DNA from: Streblospio benedicti | Taxonomy: Eukaryota > Annelida > Polychaeta > Spionida > Spionidae | Length of the DNA: 64,000 nt | Assembly (NCBI GenBank): GCA_019095985.1 | Contig: CM032660.1 | Coordinates: forward strand, 18,850,431 to 18,914,430 | Direction of reading: 5' to 3' | Shown: positions 1 through 13,100 of the stretch, piece after piece | Numbering within the stretch: position 1 is the first letter of the stretch | Layout of the letters: every line of letters starts with the position of its first letter | The notes under the pieces: generated by a model | Seen by the model: only the letters and a program-made list of their open reading frames with translations | Database searches by the model: none | What the model was told of the DNA's origin: nothing | Made by a program: the position numbers and the translations under genes

Positions 1-1036
1 AGATTCCTGCATTCATAAAAATATCATCCCACAAAAATATATTACATCACAACAACGTGCTGCAAGAGCGCATGAAATCATTGCAAATGGCGTAAAACAC
101 GTTCTTTGAAGAGCAGTTTGTCGGCTGTGACAATTCAATTATCTTTTCCATATGACACAGGCACAAAGCGTCGCCCACGATGTAATGAGTTACTCGACCA
201 CACAATATCACATCAGGGTGTGCTCAGGGATCTCCTTCAATCAATGGGCAATTAGAGCCAAATGCCCCATGTTGTACAATTCTCACATGCAATTGTGAGA
301 CTATGAAAAGTGTCAAAATTGCTGTTACATTCAATAGAGGGGGTGAAAATTATTCATAGTCAAGCCATTTCACTGCAATGAATGAATACAATCAGGGTTT
401 GTTCGTGGACTGTGGACTTGTGTAAGGAATGTGTCAAAGTTGGTGACTCGGAAGCAGCCATGTTGAATGGGTTAATGAAAGACATTCATATTTTAGTAAT
501 TTGACTTCAATTACCAATCATTGAGTAGGTTAATCACATGGGGTTATTGTTGCCTGTGAAAACTCAGCAGTCATATATGTTACAGTCAGTATTGAAGCGG
601 TAGTTACGTTATAAGAAAGAGGCTTAAATACAACATTTACAAAAATATTAGGGATGGACTCAATTGGTTGATTTGAGAACCATCATGTGTAATTTTCTAA
701 AGTGTATCATGTAAAGCTGACATATCAATCACCAGATAAAAATGTTTTCTTAAAAGAAATAAAAACTAAACTAAAATCTCCAAATGAATTTTAATCATGA
801 TTTCCTTGTTTGTTAAAACAGAGAAAAGTCTTGCCCATTCAATGATCCTAAACAACTAAAACAGAAAAAAAACAAGAAATAAAAAAAAAACACAGAAAAA
901 ATGAAAAGAAAAATGTAAACGAAAAAACAACACACACACACAACAAAAACAAATCAAACATAAAATGACCAGCAGAACCCACACCACAAAACTGCAGTCA
1001 ATAACATTTCCTTAGAAAAACCCAAACAACACTCAC
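1..1036 (-). other. Tbx2/3 intron 4 (partial)
   Basis: AT-rich sequence between the exon 4 donor and the window edge. No further T-box gene exon is recognisable. An A-rich low-complexity tract with short CA runs occupies about 850-960. Confidence 0.7.
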
Positions 1037-1113
1037 TTTTTCTCCCGCTTGCCGCCGCCCGTATCGCGGAAGCCCTTCGCGAACGGGTTGTTGTCGATTT
1101 TCAGCTGGGTTAT
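1037..1113 (-). CDS. Tbx2/3: Tbx2/3 coding exon 4 (end of T-box, DNA-contacting 3-10 helix)
   Basis: Acceptor TTTTGCAG|ATAACC, donor GAGAAAAA|GTGAGTG, phase 2 out. The 77 bp encode [19 protein letters not shown] then GGKREK plus two bases. NPFAKGFRD forms the C-terminal helices that enter the minor groove in T-box/DNA structures. Reading through the donor would meet TGA at once, supporting the splice call. The 77 bp length is the family's usual exon 4 length. The next exon must lie left of position 1. Confidence 0.96.
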
Positions 1114-4100
1114 CTGCAAAATTCAACACACAAGGTAAGGCGACTCCCACTTACAGACTCTCACAGGCATTATCATTACACGAGTGTTCGCATCTTGTGT
1201 TACTCATTTGATATTTCTCCACTTCCAGGCTTGCGCCGCAACAGCAGACGATTTTGAAGATCGTCGTTTGATTAGAGGCGATTAACGCTGGCCGAATGCA
1301 ATGCAGTCTGTCATTACGCCGCGCCGTCGGTAACAGCGGGTATATATCACTTCCACGCGGCTCTAGTGGCTCCCTCGATCGCGTGGTGGGTGACTAGTCG
1401 CCACCTAGCTTTGGCTTATCTCAAACCGTGAGCAGATAACCGGGAAGTGCCATTTAAGCAGTGTTATTACTGGCGAGGTCGCGTTACCCTCTGCACCAGC
1501 CGTGCTGGTGGAGAGAGCTTGAGCAACAAGCGGCCGAGACCCGGTGTCTCCGCTAGCAGTCCTACGGCGCCACGTCAACTTACGCGTATCGTCTGCATAT
1601 AAATAGCGATATTATTGCAATTTCCTGCTACCTCCGGCTGCGGCGGGGGAGGGATCTGATGCTGCCTTGGCGAGCCTCGGGCTAGTGGGGGAACTGACCC
1701 GTCAAGCTCTGCAGAGAGCAGGCGGGGAGAGCCGAGGGCAAGAGCAGGGAACGTCAACGCCAAGGCTGACTCCCGCCCGCAGCCGCCACAATGCTGTCAA
1801 ATTAGCGAGGCAAATATGTGCTCGTCGCCGAGTCGACCGATTTCATTAGCAGATGTAATTGTGGAAATGAAAAACGCACTCAACCACTAGGGTTGGGTGA
1901 TGAGGGGGCAGGGGGTGAGAAATGCATAAAGAGGCGGGGAGTTGTATGGCTTTTGAGTTTTCGCGGCTTGTTGAATGAGTAAATGTTTGAAGGGGTTGGT
2001 GTGGCGAATAGCAATTATAGGGTGCTCTATGCTTAGAAATGGAATTTGGGGTTATCGGTTTCACATCCTGTATAGGTGTGTGCGGGGAAAAAATTGTGTG
2101 GGATTTGTTTGAAAACTATGTGGGCCATACGTCATTAATAGAATATCAAACGGCATAATGCAGTTTCTCCAACTAATACATGAACAAATCGATAGAAAAC
2201 AATATGATTGAATAATTATCATTCAATAAATAACAATACAAAGTTTGAGCTAAATCCACATGTCGCCATCTCAGAGTGACTTAAAAAGGAAGTACACTAC
2301 TGTTGAAAACATGTGAGACGATTTTCTAGAATTAGCTTAAAACTAATATTGTTATTTGTTAGGATGAAACAAATGCAATGATTAGAAAAAGATAGTCTAT
2401 GAGTGTTCACCTTTTCGTTCTGGTAGGCTGTGACGGCGATGAACTCTGTTTCCTTGAACACGAACGTCCTGAACGGGCTGTAGCCGATCTTCATCATGTC
2501 GGCTGCTCGCACGATGTGGAAACGAGGCTGGTACTTGTGCATCGAGTTCAGTATCGTCTGCAAGTACACAAAGAGGGCATCTACGTTAATGCAGTATTAG
2601 GTTAATGCAGTATATTATAGGTATTTTCAGTTGAGGTTCATGTTTGAGCGTTATTAAAACACGAGGACACCGAACTAGTTGAATCGTCTGTTTGTACATA
2701 AAGGCAACTTTCCCGTATCCAGATCAGGCTACATATACGTAACAGCGAGGTTCTATGTATAAGGCTTGTAAGAGTGAATTGAAAAGAACTAGCATACGGT
2801 TAATTTCTCCAGAGTGTGAGTTCTATTTGACAAGCAACACGCTTTTATTTATTTAAAGTCCACAAGTAAACACCAGCTAAAATGGCTGTACAATCAAACA
2901 GTATAAACTGCTCAAAAGAAAGCACAATTCAAACAGCTTGAAGGGCTTTAAATTAATTGAATTATAGCTTTGTCTGGAGGTTTGCCCACCACTTCCTTAA
3001 AAGTGAAACCATCGGAGTGTAAGATCGGCCAATTGTAGCATATAGCTGCAGCTGAAATGGAAGTCCTTGAACTCCCAACCTCTTTAAATACAAAACCATT
3101 AAAAGCCATCTGTTGTCCAGCGACAAGGGCAAAACATGAACACATCCCCGGCGCCACCCTGATGTGCCTAAGTCAATAAGCACGCCAGTCCAAGTGGGGC
3201 CGGGAAGCTCTTCTAGTACGGAGACCAGACACTTTCTGCTGTCTGCATTTTACTTCGCCCACACACCATCAGTTTTGCCATCTACTACGGTTGAAAGTTG
3301 AGGACTTGCACTTGACGTGTAGTGTCTTAGGAAGGGGAAAATGCCTAAAGTAGCATAGAACCCAATTTGAATTACGTGTGATATACACAATATTTAAAGA
3401 ACTATCATGGAAGGTGTCCAAGTTAGAAAGGGTACAATCACACCAGAAAGCCCAACACACACGACTTTTTCTCCCCAGCCCAACGTCGCCAGCCATGATG
3501 ACTTTTATCCAGTTTTTGCCCAACTTTATTTTGTTTTCTTCTGGCCAAAAACGCAATTAATTCGGTGGTAAGTCAGCGGGGCGCCGCGTGTTGCCACAGC
3601 GCGCGCTCCGCTGGCTGCGTTCAAAGAGCGCACGTGAACGAAGCGAAGGGGCGTGGAGAGCGTATTGTGGGCGCCCAGCCGCACGTAAAAGTCACTTTTT
3701 TAATGTACACACCTCGATCGAGACGAGATTAGGCCAAGTGTTTGGTTTAGCGGCTTTGTTAGGTCACGCTTGACTCTTTTTTTGTTCGACCCACGTGGCT
3801 TGTTCTTGGTCGTCTGCTATAGTTGTTGACGATTGCGTGGCATTCACGCTGTAGCCGTTGGTCATTTTCACCAGCAGCACAGACTGGTCAGTGTTTGGTG
3901 CCTGAGGGGGGTGGGGAGCAGACAGCTATTAGTGTGCACTATGCAAATGACCAGCAGTGTAATTTCGTGTCACTGCAATAGCCCACAGCTTGGTACGTTG
4001 CTCCAGGAACTATATGCTTGCCAACCAGGAGATACTGTATGTATATGATTGGTTTTTATATCATTTTATCTTCAATGATTACGGTAAAATATACCAAGTA

Positions 4101-7100
4101 ATGGTAATTGTTAATTGGCATTGTTATTATACATTATTGGTGAATAGCGTAAGTGTCCAGGTAATTATTTTGCAGCCTTGTTAACGGGTGCATGTATTCC
4201 TTCCATGTATGAATAATTCATGGTGTAAACCTACTGACATTGGTGACTATATGCACGATCAGATATCAAAGCAATTTGCCATGTTTCAAAGTTGTTGATT
4301 AGTTTATGCTATAGTTTTCATGCTCATCAAATTAACCAAGCCAAAAATAGCTGCTTCAAAATTTGTCCTCTAATATAAAACCATCCCAATCTTTAAAACC
4401 TAGAAGTCTCAATTAATTGCCAATTGCAGTTAAGATGCAAACTTAGCCAAAAAAGTGGTCACCCGAATATAAATCCTGGTTATAAAAATAACAAACACGA
4501 CTAAATTTGAAGAGCTGCAGACGTGAAATTTAACTGAACTGCTTGATTTGTTTCCAGACACATGATCTTGCGGACTAGAAACTTTGCCGTGTACAATTAA
4601 CGATAAGATCGTAAATTAGGAAGCTGATTGTCACTATGGCGCCTGGGAGCTAGACTAGCGCACACCTTAATAACGCCATTAAAGTTGACATTATTGAATC
4701 TCTATGATTTCTGATGGCGGCAATTTCACAAGACTCTTTATGTTTACGGTTATGGTGTGTGAAGTCTTGTTCATGGTAATTTAAAATCAGCATAAGTCTA
4801 AAAAAATGATTTACGTCCATGCCGGCGAGGCAGCTTGGCGGTAATAAATGTCGAAATTTTACAACGTTTGAAATATGTTGATGAATGGTTGCAGCTTTTG
4901 AGTGAGCTGTTTTAGTACAAAACAATCGTTCAACTGCTCCAATATTTGAGTTTTAATGTGGTTTTGCATGGCTGTCAAGCTATAAGTGTATTGATGACAA
5001 CTAGTATAGATTGTAATGGAGTTTTATGTGGAGGTGGGGCGGGGGTGATAGGCATGTTGAAATTAATCATAAAACATCACAATATCTAATTTAACATCAG
5101 CCAAAGGCGTCTTTTGTTTTAGACTTTTCAGATTTTATAGGCACTCAAATTAGCCAATTTAATCACTGCTTTGCGCATTCGATTTCGGCTTGTTTTTATT
5201 CAGCAAAAGTTTTGAGCTGTGCGTATCAACTTGAGAGATCACTGTTTGAAATATCGAATTCGACAGCTAAAGTTCTAGTCACAAGGACAGCCACAGCAAT
5301 GTTGACAACATAAACTGGCAGTAGATTTTAGTCAGTATTCGGCCACAATGACAATTATTAAATTCTCTAAGTGCAATAATCAGAACAGAAATTTAGAAAT
5401 GACGACAAACTCTCAAGAACCTATATGACTCAAATCCTTTTTCATTAAAAAGACCAATAATAAATTATTTACAAAAATATGAAAAGCAATAATAAACTAA
5501 AAGAAACTATATTTCACAAGTCCCTATTGGCACAAAGAAGACTAACACACATGCAAACTAATCCAATGACAATATATTAGCATAACATCCATACAACAAC
5601 CATAAAATCTCCAAACAGCCCATCCCCAAAATCCCATCCAAAACATGGATTTGACCCCTGCCACTCCGGTCGTATAACACCATCTCGTCAAGCAGACGAC
5701 TGACGCTATGACATGACTGTCACCAACCCCTAAAGAACAAAACCACCTCCCTGATTTGCATGATTCCCCAGCACCATCCCAAACACTACGGTGTCATCAT
5801 TCACGTCCACGTGACCTACGCAGCAGTCTGAAGGCAGCCCCATTAATTAGCGAACGGGCTATTACACGCCTGACAAGCTCCCGGGCGGCCGGCAGGGGGT
5901 CGCCAAAGCCCGCCAGATGGACGGGGGGACGCCGGCTTCCGCCTTGACGACGATCAAGACGTCTTCAGCCGACAGGGTTCAAGGGCCGGCGGAGCCAAGA
6001 GCGGCAACTGTTACCGACCTGTCAGCCAGACCGAGCGTCTGTGGCACGTCACAACACGCGTGTCGTACACGTCCAAACAAACGGGCGATATTTGGGTTAT
6101 CTGGTGAGGGAGGGAGGCTGCTGGAGCAGAGGAGGAGGAGGAGGCGTCGTCCTAGCTGGCTGGCTGCAGGTGATGGATGGCAGGCAAGCCGTGAGGTGAA
6201 GTGGCGCGCTGCCACTAAATCACATCGCCCGCTGACGGTAACATATGCTCGGTGGCGAGGAGAGAACCGGAGGATTGCGGCAGTGCCGGCTCCGGGGCTT
6301 CTGAGTAAACAACAATGGGGCAAAATTAGCCTGGAATCCGGCGAAATGAGCTCGTTTCTGACAACAACTTAACTCACGGTTGTTGTTCATTTGCTGAGCC
6401 GTTCACTTCGCGCATACTTCGTGGCAGCTGAGTTGACATTTTTCGGTCAAGTTCGTATGGTTGTGATGTCTGTGGCGGTGTGTGTTTGAAATGTTTGCAC
6501 TGAAATTTATGAATAATATACGAGGGTAATGGTTTGCCGGTAATGTACTGGAAGTGCAGTGAAATATGTCGTTTGGAATGTTTTAGCTATCATGAGCAAT
6601 GACTTTTGCAGATGATTTAGGAGAAGCTCATGGCTGGTGAATTCTTGTTAGGTACATAGCTGGCACATGTGCCAGGCTAGTTCGTAGCTTGAGTTGTTAA
6701 ATGCATTAATTAGCAGCTTACAAAAATGAAAAATATGTATCTGTGATTCATGAAACAATAAAAAGTTGTTCGTGCTTCACCAAATGCTAAAACTAGGGCA
6801 CAATAGAAAAAGCAAGAAGGTCTCATTGAACAACAACTTGTAAATTACGTAATCGCCCCAGACTGTTCGCCTAACTCTAGCAATAAAATATCCACCCATG
6901 CCACCATAATCAATACCTCGACACGAACCCTCGTTTTCATCTTGACACGAAACTTCCTTACATTAGGATCCTTTACTTCCGGAAAGCTTGTGGGACAACG
7001 AATACGTGATCTCATAATCGGAGATGAAGACTCGGTTCTCGTGCCTTGCTTGGGGGCTGCGCGGAGTCCTCATTAGCATATAAAGCGTCCCCTGCTGTGC

Positions 7101-10100
7101 TGGCAAGCAATGTAGCGGTGCCACAGCGGAAGTGGAGGGGCGAGTAAAAGTTGGGTTTGATCGCCCGCGTGCGCGCGCAGCGTGACGCAACAGGCTGTCA
7201 GATATTTCGCTATTGGCGAGAGAATCGGGATTTCAGCAAGTCACGTGCTTTAGGAGCACTCATCACGCCAGCCACAATGCGTTTCAAATGGCTTTTGCCA
7301 GCCGATAAAAGGATTAATCGGCGATATTTACATAGTAATTCGCTACTAAGCGGCATCGTATACCGTCGTAAAAGCTGACAGTTGACATTTCCAGCACACG
7401 AAACCCCTCAAAGGTTTGCCATTCGATGAGCGCGACACCCCGCCTTGAACAGCGTCCTATTCATAGCTCAAGTGGATGTAAGTCACTTTTTAGCCGGCTG
7501 AGAATGACCGTCAGTTTAGGGTGGTGAAGATGAAATCGCACACCGATTTCATTTACGGACAGAGGAGGAGTCGTTGGGACGAATAAACAGGCACGAGGCC
7601 AAGTCACACAGAGATGTGTCAGCCACGCCACTCGGCCCTCACAACGTAGGTAACACAAGTCCCCGCGCCCATCACTCAACAACCCTCGTGTCCATTATCT
7701 CCCTAGCTGGGCAGATGACCCCTGTGTACACACCACTCTATTCTAGTGGTGGGGGAAGACGCTCGAGCAATTGACGGGAGATTTCAATGGAGTGTGGTCG
7801 TTTATCTATATCTGGGGGTGATCAAAACTTCGCCTGCTTGGATGACAGCGCTTGACAAAGAGCAGACCGTGAAAGTGGACTCTTTTTCACTGCTGCTCTT
7901 CTGTCCAAACTGGCCAATGGCTAATGGGGTGAATAGACAAAGAAGCCAAGAGAACACATGGTCATCCAACAGCAGCATCCCCAACGGCTATCGCGCCACC
8001 GATCGTCAAAGATTACGCTTTCAAAGAGCCGGTACTCGTGAAACGATACACCTGCTTGAATTGTGAAAACGCACGGGCGGCTGGATTCATGCTGTTTGGA
8101 TTGTGCATTGGCGAGGTTTACAAACCTGGGGGTGTATAGCGATACGTTATCGTTTCTCAATGGAAACCGCGAGAGAAGCGGGACATATTACTTAAGTGCG
8201 TCGCGCAGGACAAACGGACAAATATTATCGTGTCTCTGCCACTCGGAGCTATTTGACGAGCCACGGAGAAGAGCCTCAATAAACGGACTTGTCATGTCGA
8301 GTGATAGCTTTGGGTCAGCGTGTCAACACATGACGGCAGAACCCGAGACCGCCGGCCACACACGCCGGGCCGGCCGAACGCTTGTCTCTGTGGACGAGAG
8401 CACGGGGAATACGTGTACGGAGGAGGCCTCCATTACACAAAAACAATACGGGCGACACTCGTGGTTAGCTCCGTTGTCCCGGAGTCGTGTTTGCGCACGA
8501 GCAAGGGTTGTCTCGCGGGTGTGAAGTCTGATAGCCCACTAGAATTGTTGTATGGTGGTATTAAGTTGATGGGTACAGTAGGGTTGGCTCAGTGTTGGTC
8601 CTCATTTTATGAAATGATTTTAGTGGGAATTATTATGTGGTTGAAGATGGGTGTTTGCAATTTGTGGAAACAAAATGACAGCAGCAGGACGAATAGTCTA
8701 ACATCAACCACAAATGTAGTGCACAATAAAACATATTCTAGTAAATTCATTTAAAAATGATCACGTGGAATCAATAAGTTGATAACAACTAATGTCCAAA
8801 AATCCCCAGCGATTCAGCAAATTAAAACAGAAAATCAAAGTCTGAACTTAAATTTGACTCTCAATCAGTGCAAAAATATCAGTGAATTCAATTTCAAATT
8901 GTGATTTGAAGCTCACTCGTTAATTATGTGCTCAAGCCCTCACAGTGCCGTGATTTCGCCTCAGCGGTGATTTGGTAACAATCGGTCATGCACGGTGGGG
9001 TATTAATTTCAAAGGTGGGCACCAGAAGTGGGAATATGCACGCTATGATCGTCATAATTTGGAGTCCCATGTCAAAGGGCGAAGCTGCATGCTGTAAAAC
9101 AATATAGTAACAAAGGGAACAGCAAACACAGAGGCCGAACACAGCCAATGGAACCGCCGGAAAATGACCTGGCAGATAATGCTGGCGGCTTAAACCCACA
9201 TCAATTAGGAAATTAAGACTAAAACATCTGCTCCTCGTGCAAATACGAGTTCTCTGCTATTGAGACGTGCATTGGGCGGGATGGAAGAAGAATAGAATTG
9301 TTGCCTGCATTTCATCCAATTATGCCCTATCGTTTTCACGCTGCCAGATTTCAAGGCGCACGCATTAGGCTACCAATCCCCGACCACGTCGCCTTTGCCC
9401 CTTTATTTCAGTGCACTCGGGCGGGAGTTGTCAGGCAAAACATATGTGCCTATTTGCAACGGATCAGGCTATGAATTATTCACCAACGAACCCTATTACT
9501 TTGCCAGCAGCCATCCAATCCCCTGACTCCGATGGCATCAATAATTCTCCAGTTTGCACCATTCCATTGCCTTCCCGCCGAGCAGAACAGATTTGTAAGC
9601 AGATGAGAAGCATAACCGGGGGGCGGGAGCCGCCCCATTTTCTGCTCCAGTCCCTTTAAGACCTCTGCCCTGATCCCCTCGACACCAGCGCCATGTGCAA
9701 AGCTGACGTACGCGCCATGAATCTTTAATGGGCTGCAACACGACAGGTATCAAGATGGACTTAATGCTCCTGCAAAATACATACAGACGACCAGAAAGTG
9801 CCAGTCCGATGATAGCTGCCTCTCTGATGAAGCCTCCCCAGGGACTGGGCCAATGCATTGAAAATGAGAAATCGGCTTCTGCTGCCTCTGGTGTCCGCTT
9901 TCTGCGGCTCATTTTCGTTTGTTCTGGTGGGTGGTTATGGTTTGTGGGTGGTCAAATGCGTGGTAAATGAGATATACGGATGTGCTGCAAGTACTAATTG
10001 ATAGCAAACTGCATTTATTTGTGTATATTTGAAGTGAGTGTGGTGTATATGTTATATTTCAAGGCGTTGGGAATATATTGTCCGAAAATGTTATCAGATA

Positions 10101-13100
10101 TTCTTGTTCACGTTGGAATGTTTGGAGCGTAGATTCAAATTTAAGAAGACACTGTTTTTTTTTACTTTAAAATAATATTATAGATGAAAAAGGTATATTC
10201 TGGTAACGGTATGTGATGCATGTGATATATAATGTAATTTACAATTAGAGGAACAGTTCCAATTTATAGAATGAAAAATCATATTTCATTCATAATTCTG
10301 TACTCCATATCATATGATAGCACACATGTTATAGTGTTATAGTGACATCACAAGCTGACATCTAATTCATCAACAGTGAAAGTCACGTCGACCGCCCTAC
10401 ATATGTTCACCTGGACCTGGGCAAATCAAACCCTATCAATCCAAAAACTGAGAGGAGAGAGAAAAAAAACAGCACCATCAACAACACACTGTACTACTAC
10501 ATCATAACTTCAGCTTTATGCACGTGAATATCATAAATCGATTGACAGCAGGCAAAAAATGACCAATAAAGGCCCTTGCCATAAGCTTCCCGGGCGCAGC
10601 TAACGCGAGGTTTGCATGCCAAGCCCAGCGGAGGCCAGGGCCTGTCAGCGGCCGTGGCGCCTCGCTGGCGGCCCATCTTTTTAGCGGGGCCTTTGAGCCC
10701 CATCGACCGCTTGCGGCTTGCAGTGACAAGCCGACCACTACCTAACACCTTTGCGGGAGCACACACCCATATATCTTCGACCTGAGCACGCCACTCTCAG
10801 CTTGCTGCCAATCAGACGATCGATGCTACAGCTGTGTATGTAATGCTGCTGCTGTTGTGGTTGCTGCCACTGCTGCTGTCGGAACTAACGTGCGACAAAC
10901 GCAGTGTATAAACTGATCATGCGTTTCATTGGTAGTATATATGTGTTATATTGGGTTTGATACTTATGTATTTTGTACTTCATTTCTAATGCAAACTCTG
11001 TCACTAAGATATAATTTTGTTTATTGGGGCAACAAACTCAACACAGAATCCTGAAACTGCTGTATAGTTTGGTTGATTGCTGCAGCTGCTGCTGCCTTGG
11101 GAGTTATTCACAAAAAGCACAAGTTGAAGGCTGTGTTTTCCACCAAAGTTTCTCTCTTCCGGTCCTCGCGGGCGTCATAAGCGTATAGTGTAGAAGGAAT
11201 GCGAGTCTTCGCCCCGAGCGTGTACACTACTGGTGGTCAATGGGCGTTGAGTGAAAAGGGACCCCTCACTATGGCTTCACCGGCAACAATGACGACCCAT
11301 ATCGCATTAACATATCACCTTTGTGCGCAAACCAGCGATCATTGAATATTTCCTTTGACAGATTGTGTTGTAAAACACGGTATTGTTTATGGAACTGAGC
11401 AGTGGCCATAGTGGCCGTTTGTATAGGCCCGTTACCGAATAATAGCCAGTCGCAGGTGAAATCGTTAGCGCTAAGTCCCAAGGCGCCAGCCAGTCTGCCA
11501 CGCCATTGTCTAATACCAAAAGCCGTGTCGCCGGCGCGATTTAGCACTTCTAAAACCAAACAAGCCGAGCCACAAATGCTGTGTATTTAGGTAATTATCA
11601 TTTATAAGGTAAAATCCTCTTGACCACCGCTGACCAGCCCACTTAAACACAGAGTTAATCCCCGAGACATATAAAGACTACAAGTAAATGGCATTTCTAT
11701 AGACTATCAAGCGCGCAGACGGCAAAATTGCTATATCTTTCACCTTCCACAACGGAGCCATTCTTCTGCTGGCGCCAGAAATTTAAGATTGCTTATAATC
11801 TGGTTAGAAAAGTTTTGCCTTTACCGAAAATAGGCTTATGAATCAAGTACTTGAGCACTTCCATCAATGGATGAAGTGGTCACTTGGCACTAATATTAAA
11901 TAACAACACAGGCGTTCAATGGGCAAGTGTAGCTTTAATTAAAGTAGGAAACATTTTTTCACACGGTCCTTCTAAATGCGTATCAAATGGTTGTTTATAC
12001 AGAGCTGCCGCCAACATGGGAAGAAGTGGCGGCTTTAGTTGTCTCGCCAGTGCTTTATGGAGAGTGAAGTATGTAACATTGTTGAAGCTGTGAAACCAGT
12101 GTTTGGTATAGTTGTTCATTCACATGAGCAAAAATGGGAACTTCTCAGGGTAATATACACAACAGTGAGTTAGGAGAACTTTATATATGGCGAATATGTA
12201 GATATCTGAATTGAGATAGCACACCATACCACACATATACTAATCCATAAGAATTAAAACACTACCAGCCACACAAATACATTGACGTATGAGTAAAACT
12301 AATCAATATCTATGTATATAATCAGCGTGAGTTGAGTAGAACTTCAAGCCACATACTCATTGAGGCCGGCGTCTTTTAACTGATGAGGGGTAAGACAGAC
12401 TAAGATCATTACCAATTGCAAAAAAAACCCCGCAGCCTCATTGAATTTATTGAATAACTTAATTATTAACAAGCGGCAGTGACTATAAGTGAATAAGGGC
12501 AGAATGGCGATAGCCTTTCATATTAGTACACCACATCTCATTAGAGCCAAAAGAGCAGATTTCAAGGGGATAGCGGTAAGGAGACTACACTTGTTGAGCG
12601 GAATAGTGCTCCAAATTAATTTTCTATTGGGCATTAAAGATGGTCCACCGTGGCGACATCTGTCGTCAGGAGAGCGATGTAATCGCACGACTCGAGCCAC
12701 CCGCGGTGTGCACCACCATCGATATTCTCACACAAAACGCACGCAAAATCAAACACTATTGATCCCTTGTCGATACTTTAATTTGTACGAATACACACAC
12801 TCGTGAGGAACTATAGAGACGATTCAGGTTCTTACTATGAAGTATGAATGTACGTTAAGTTTATTATCATAGACCCTATATCTGCTAGCCCATATTGTCA
12901 CGATTTGTAAAAGGTTATAATCAAAAGACTTACAATACCAATGACTATATGCATTTTTAAAATCATTACTGGAGGTGTATGTAGTAATAGTCAAATGTGA
13001 TGAGCGCTGGTTTTGGAAGTTTAAGCCATGATAATTTTTTTGCAGTTTAATCTGCATAGTTGTAAAACGAGAAATCCAAAGTCAATGTTCAAAGATTATA

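Noticed and set aside
2940-3230. Possible SINE with a pol III B-box-like word near 3069-3083
   Set aside because: The word fails the B-box consensus at its last base and no A-box or tail is present.
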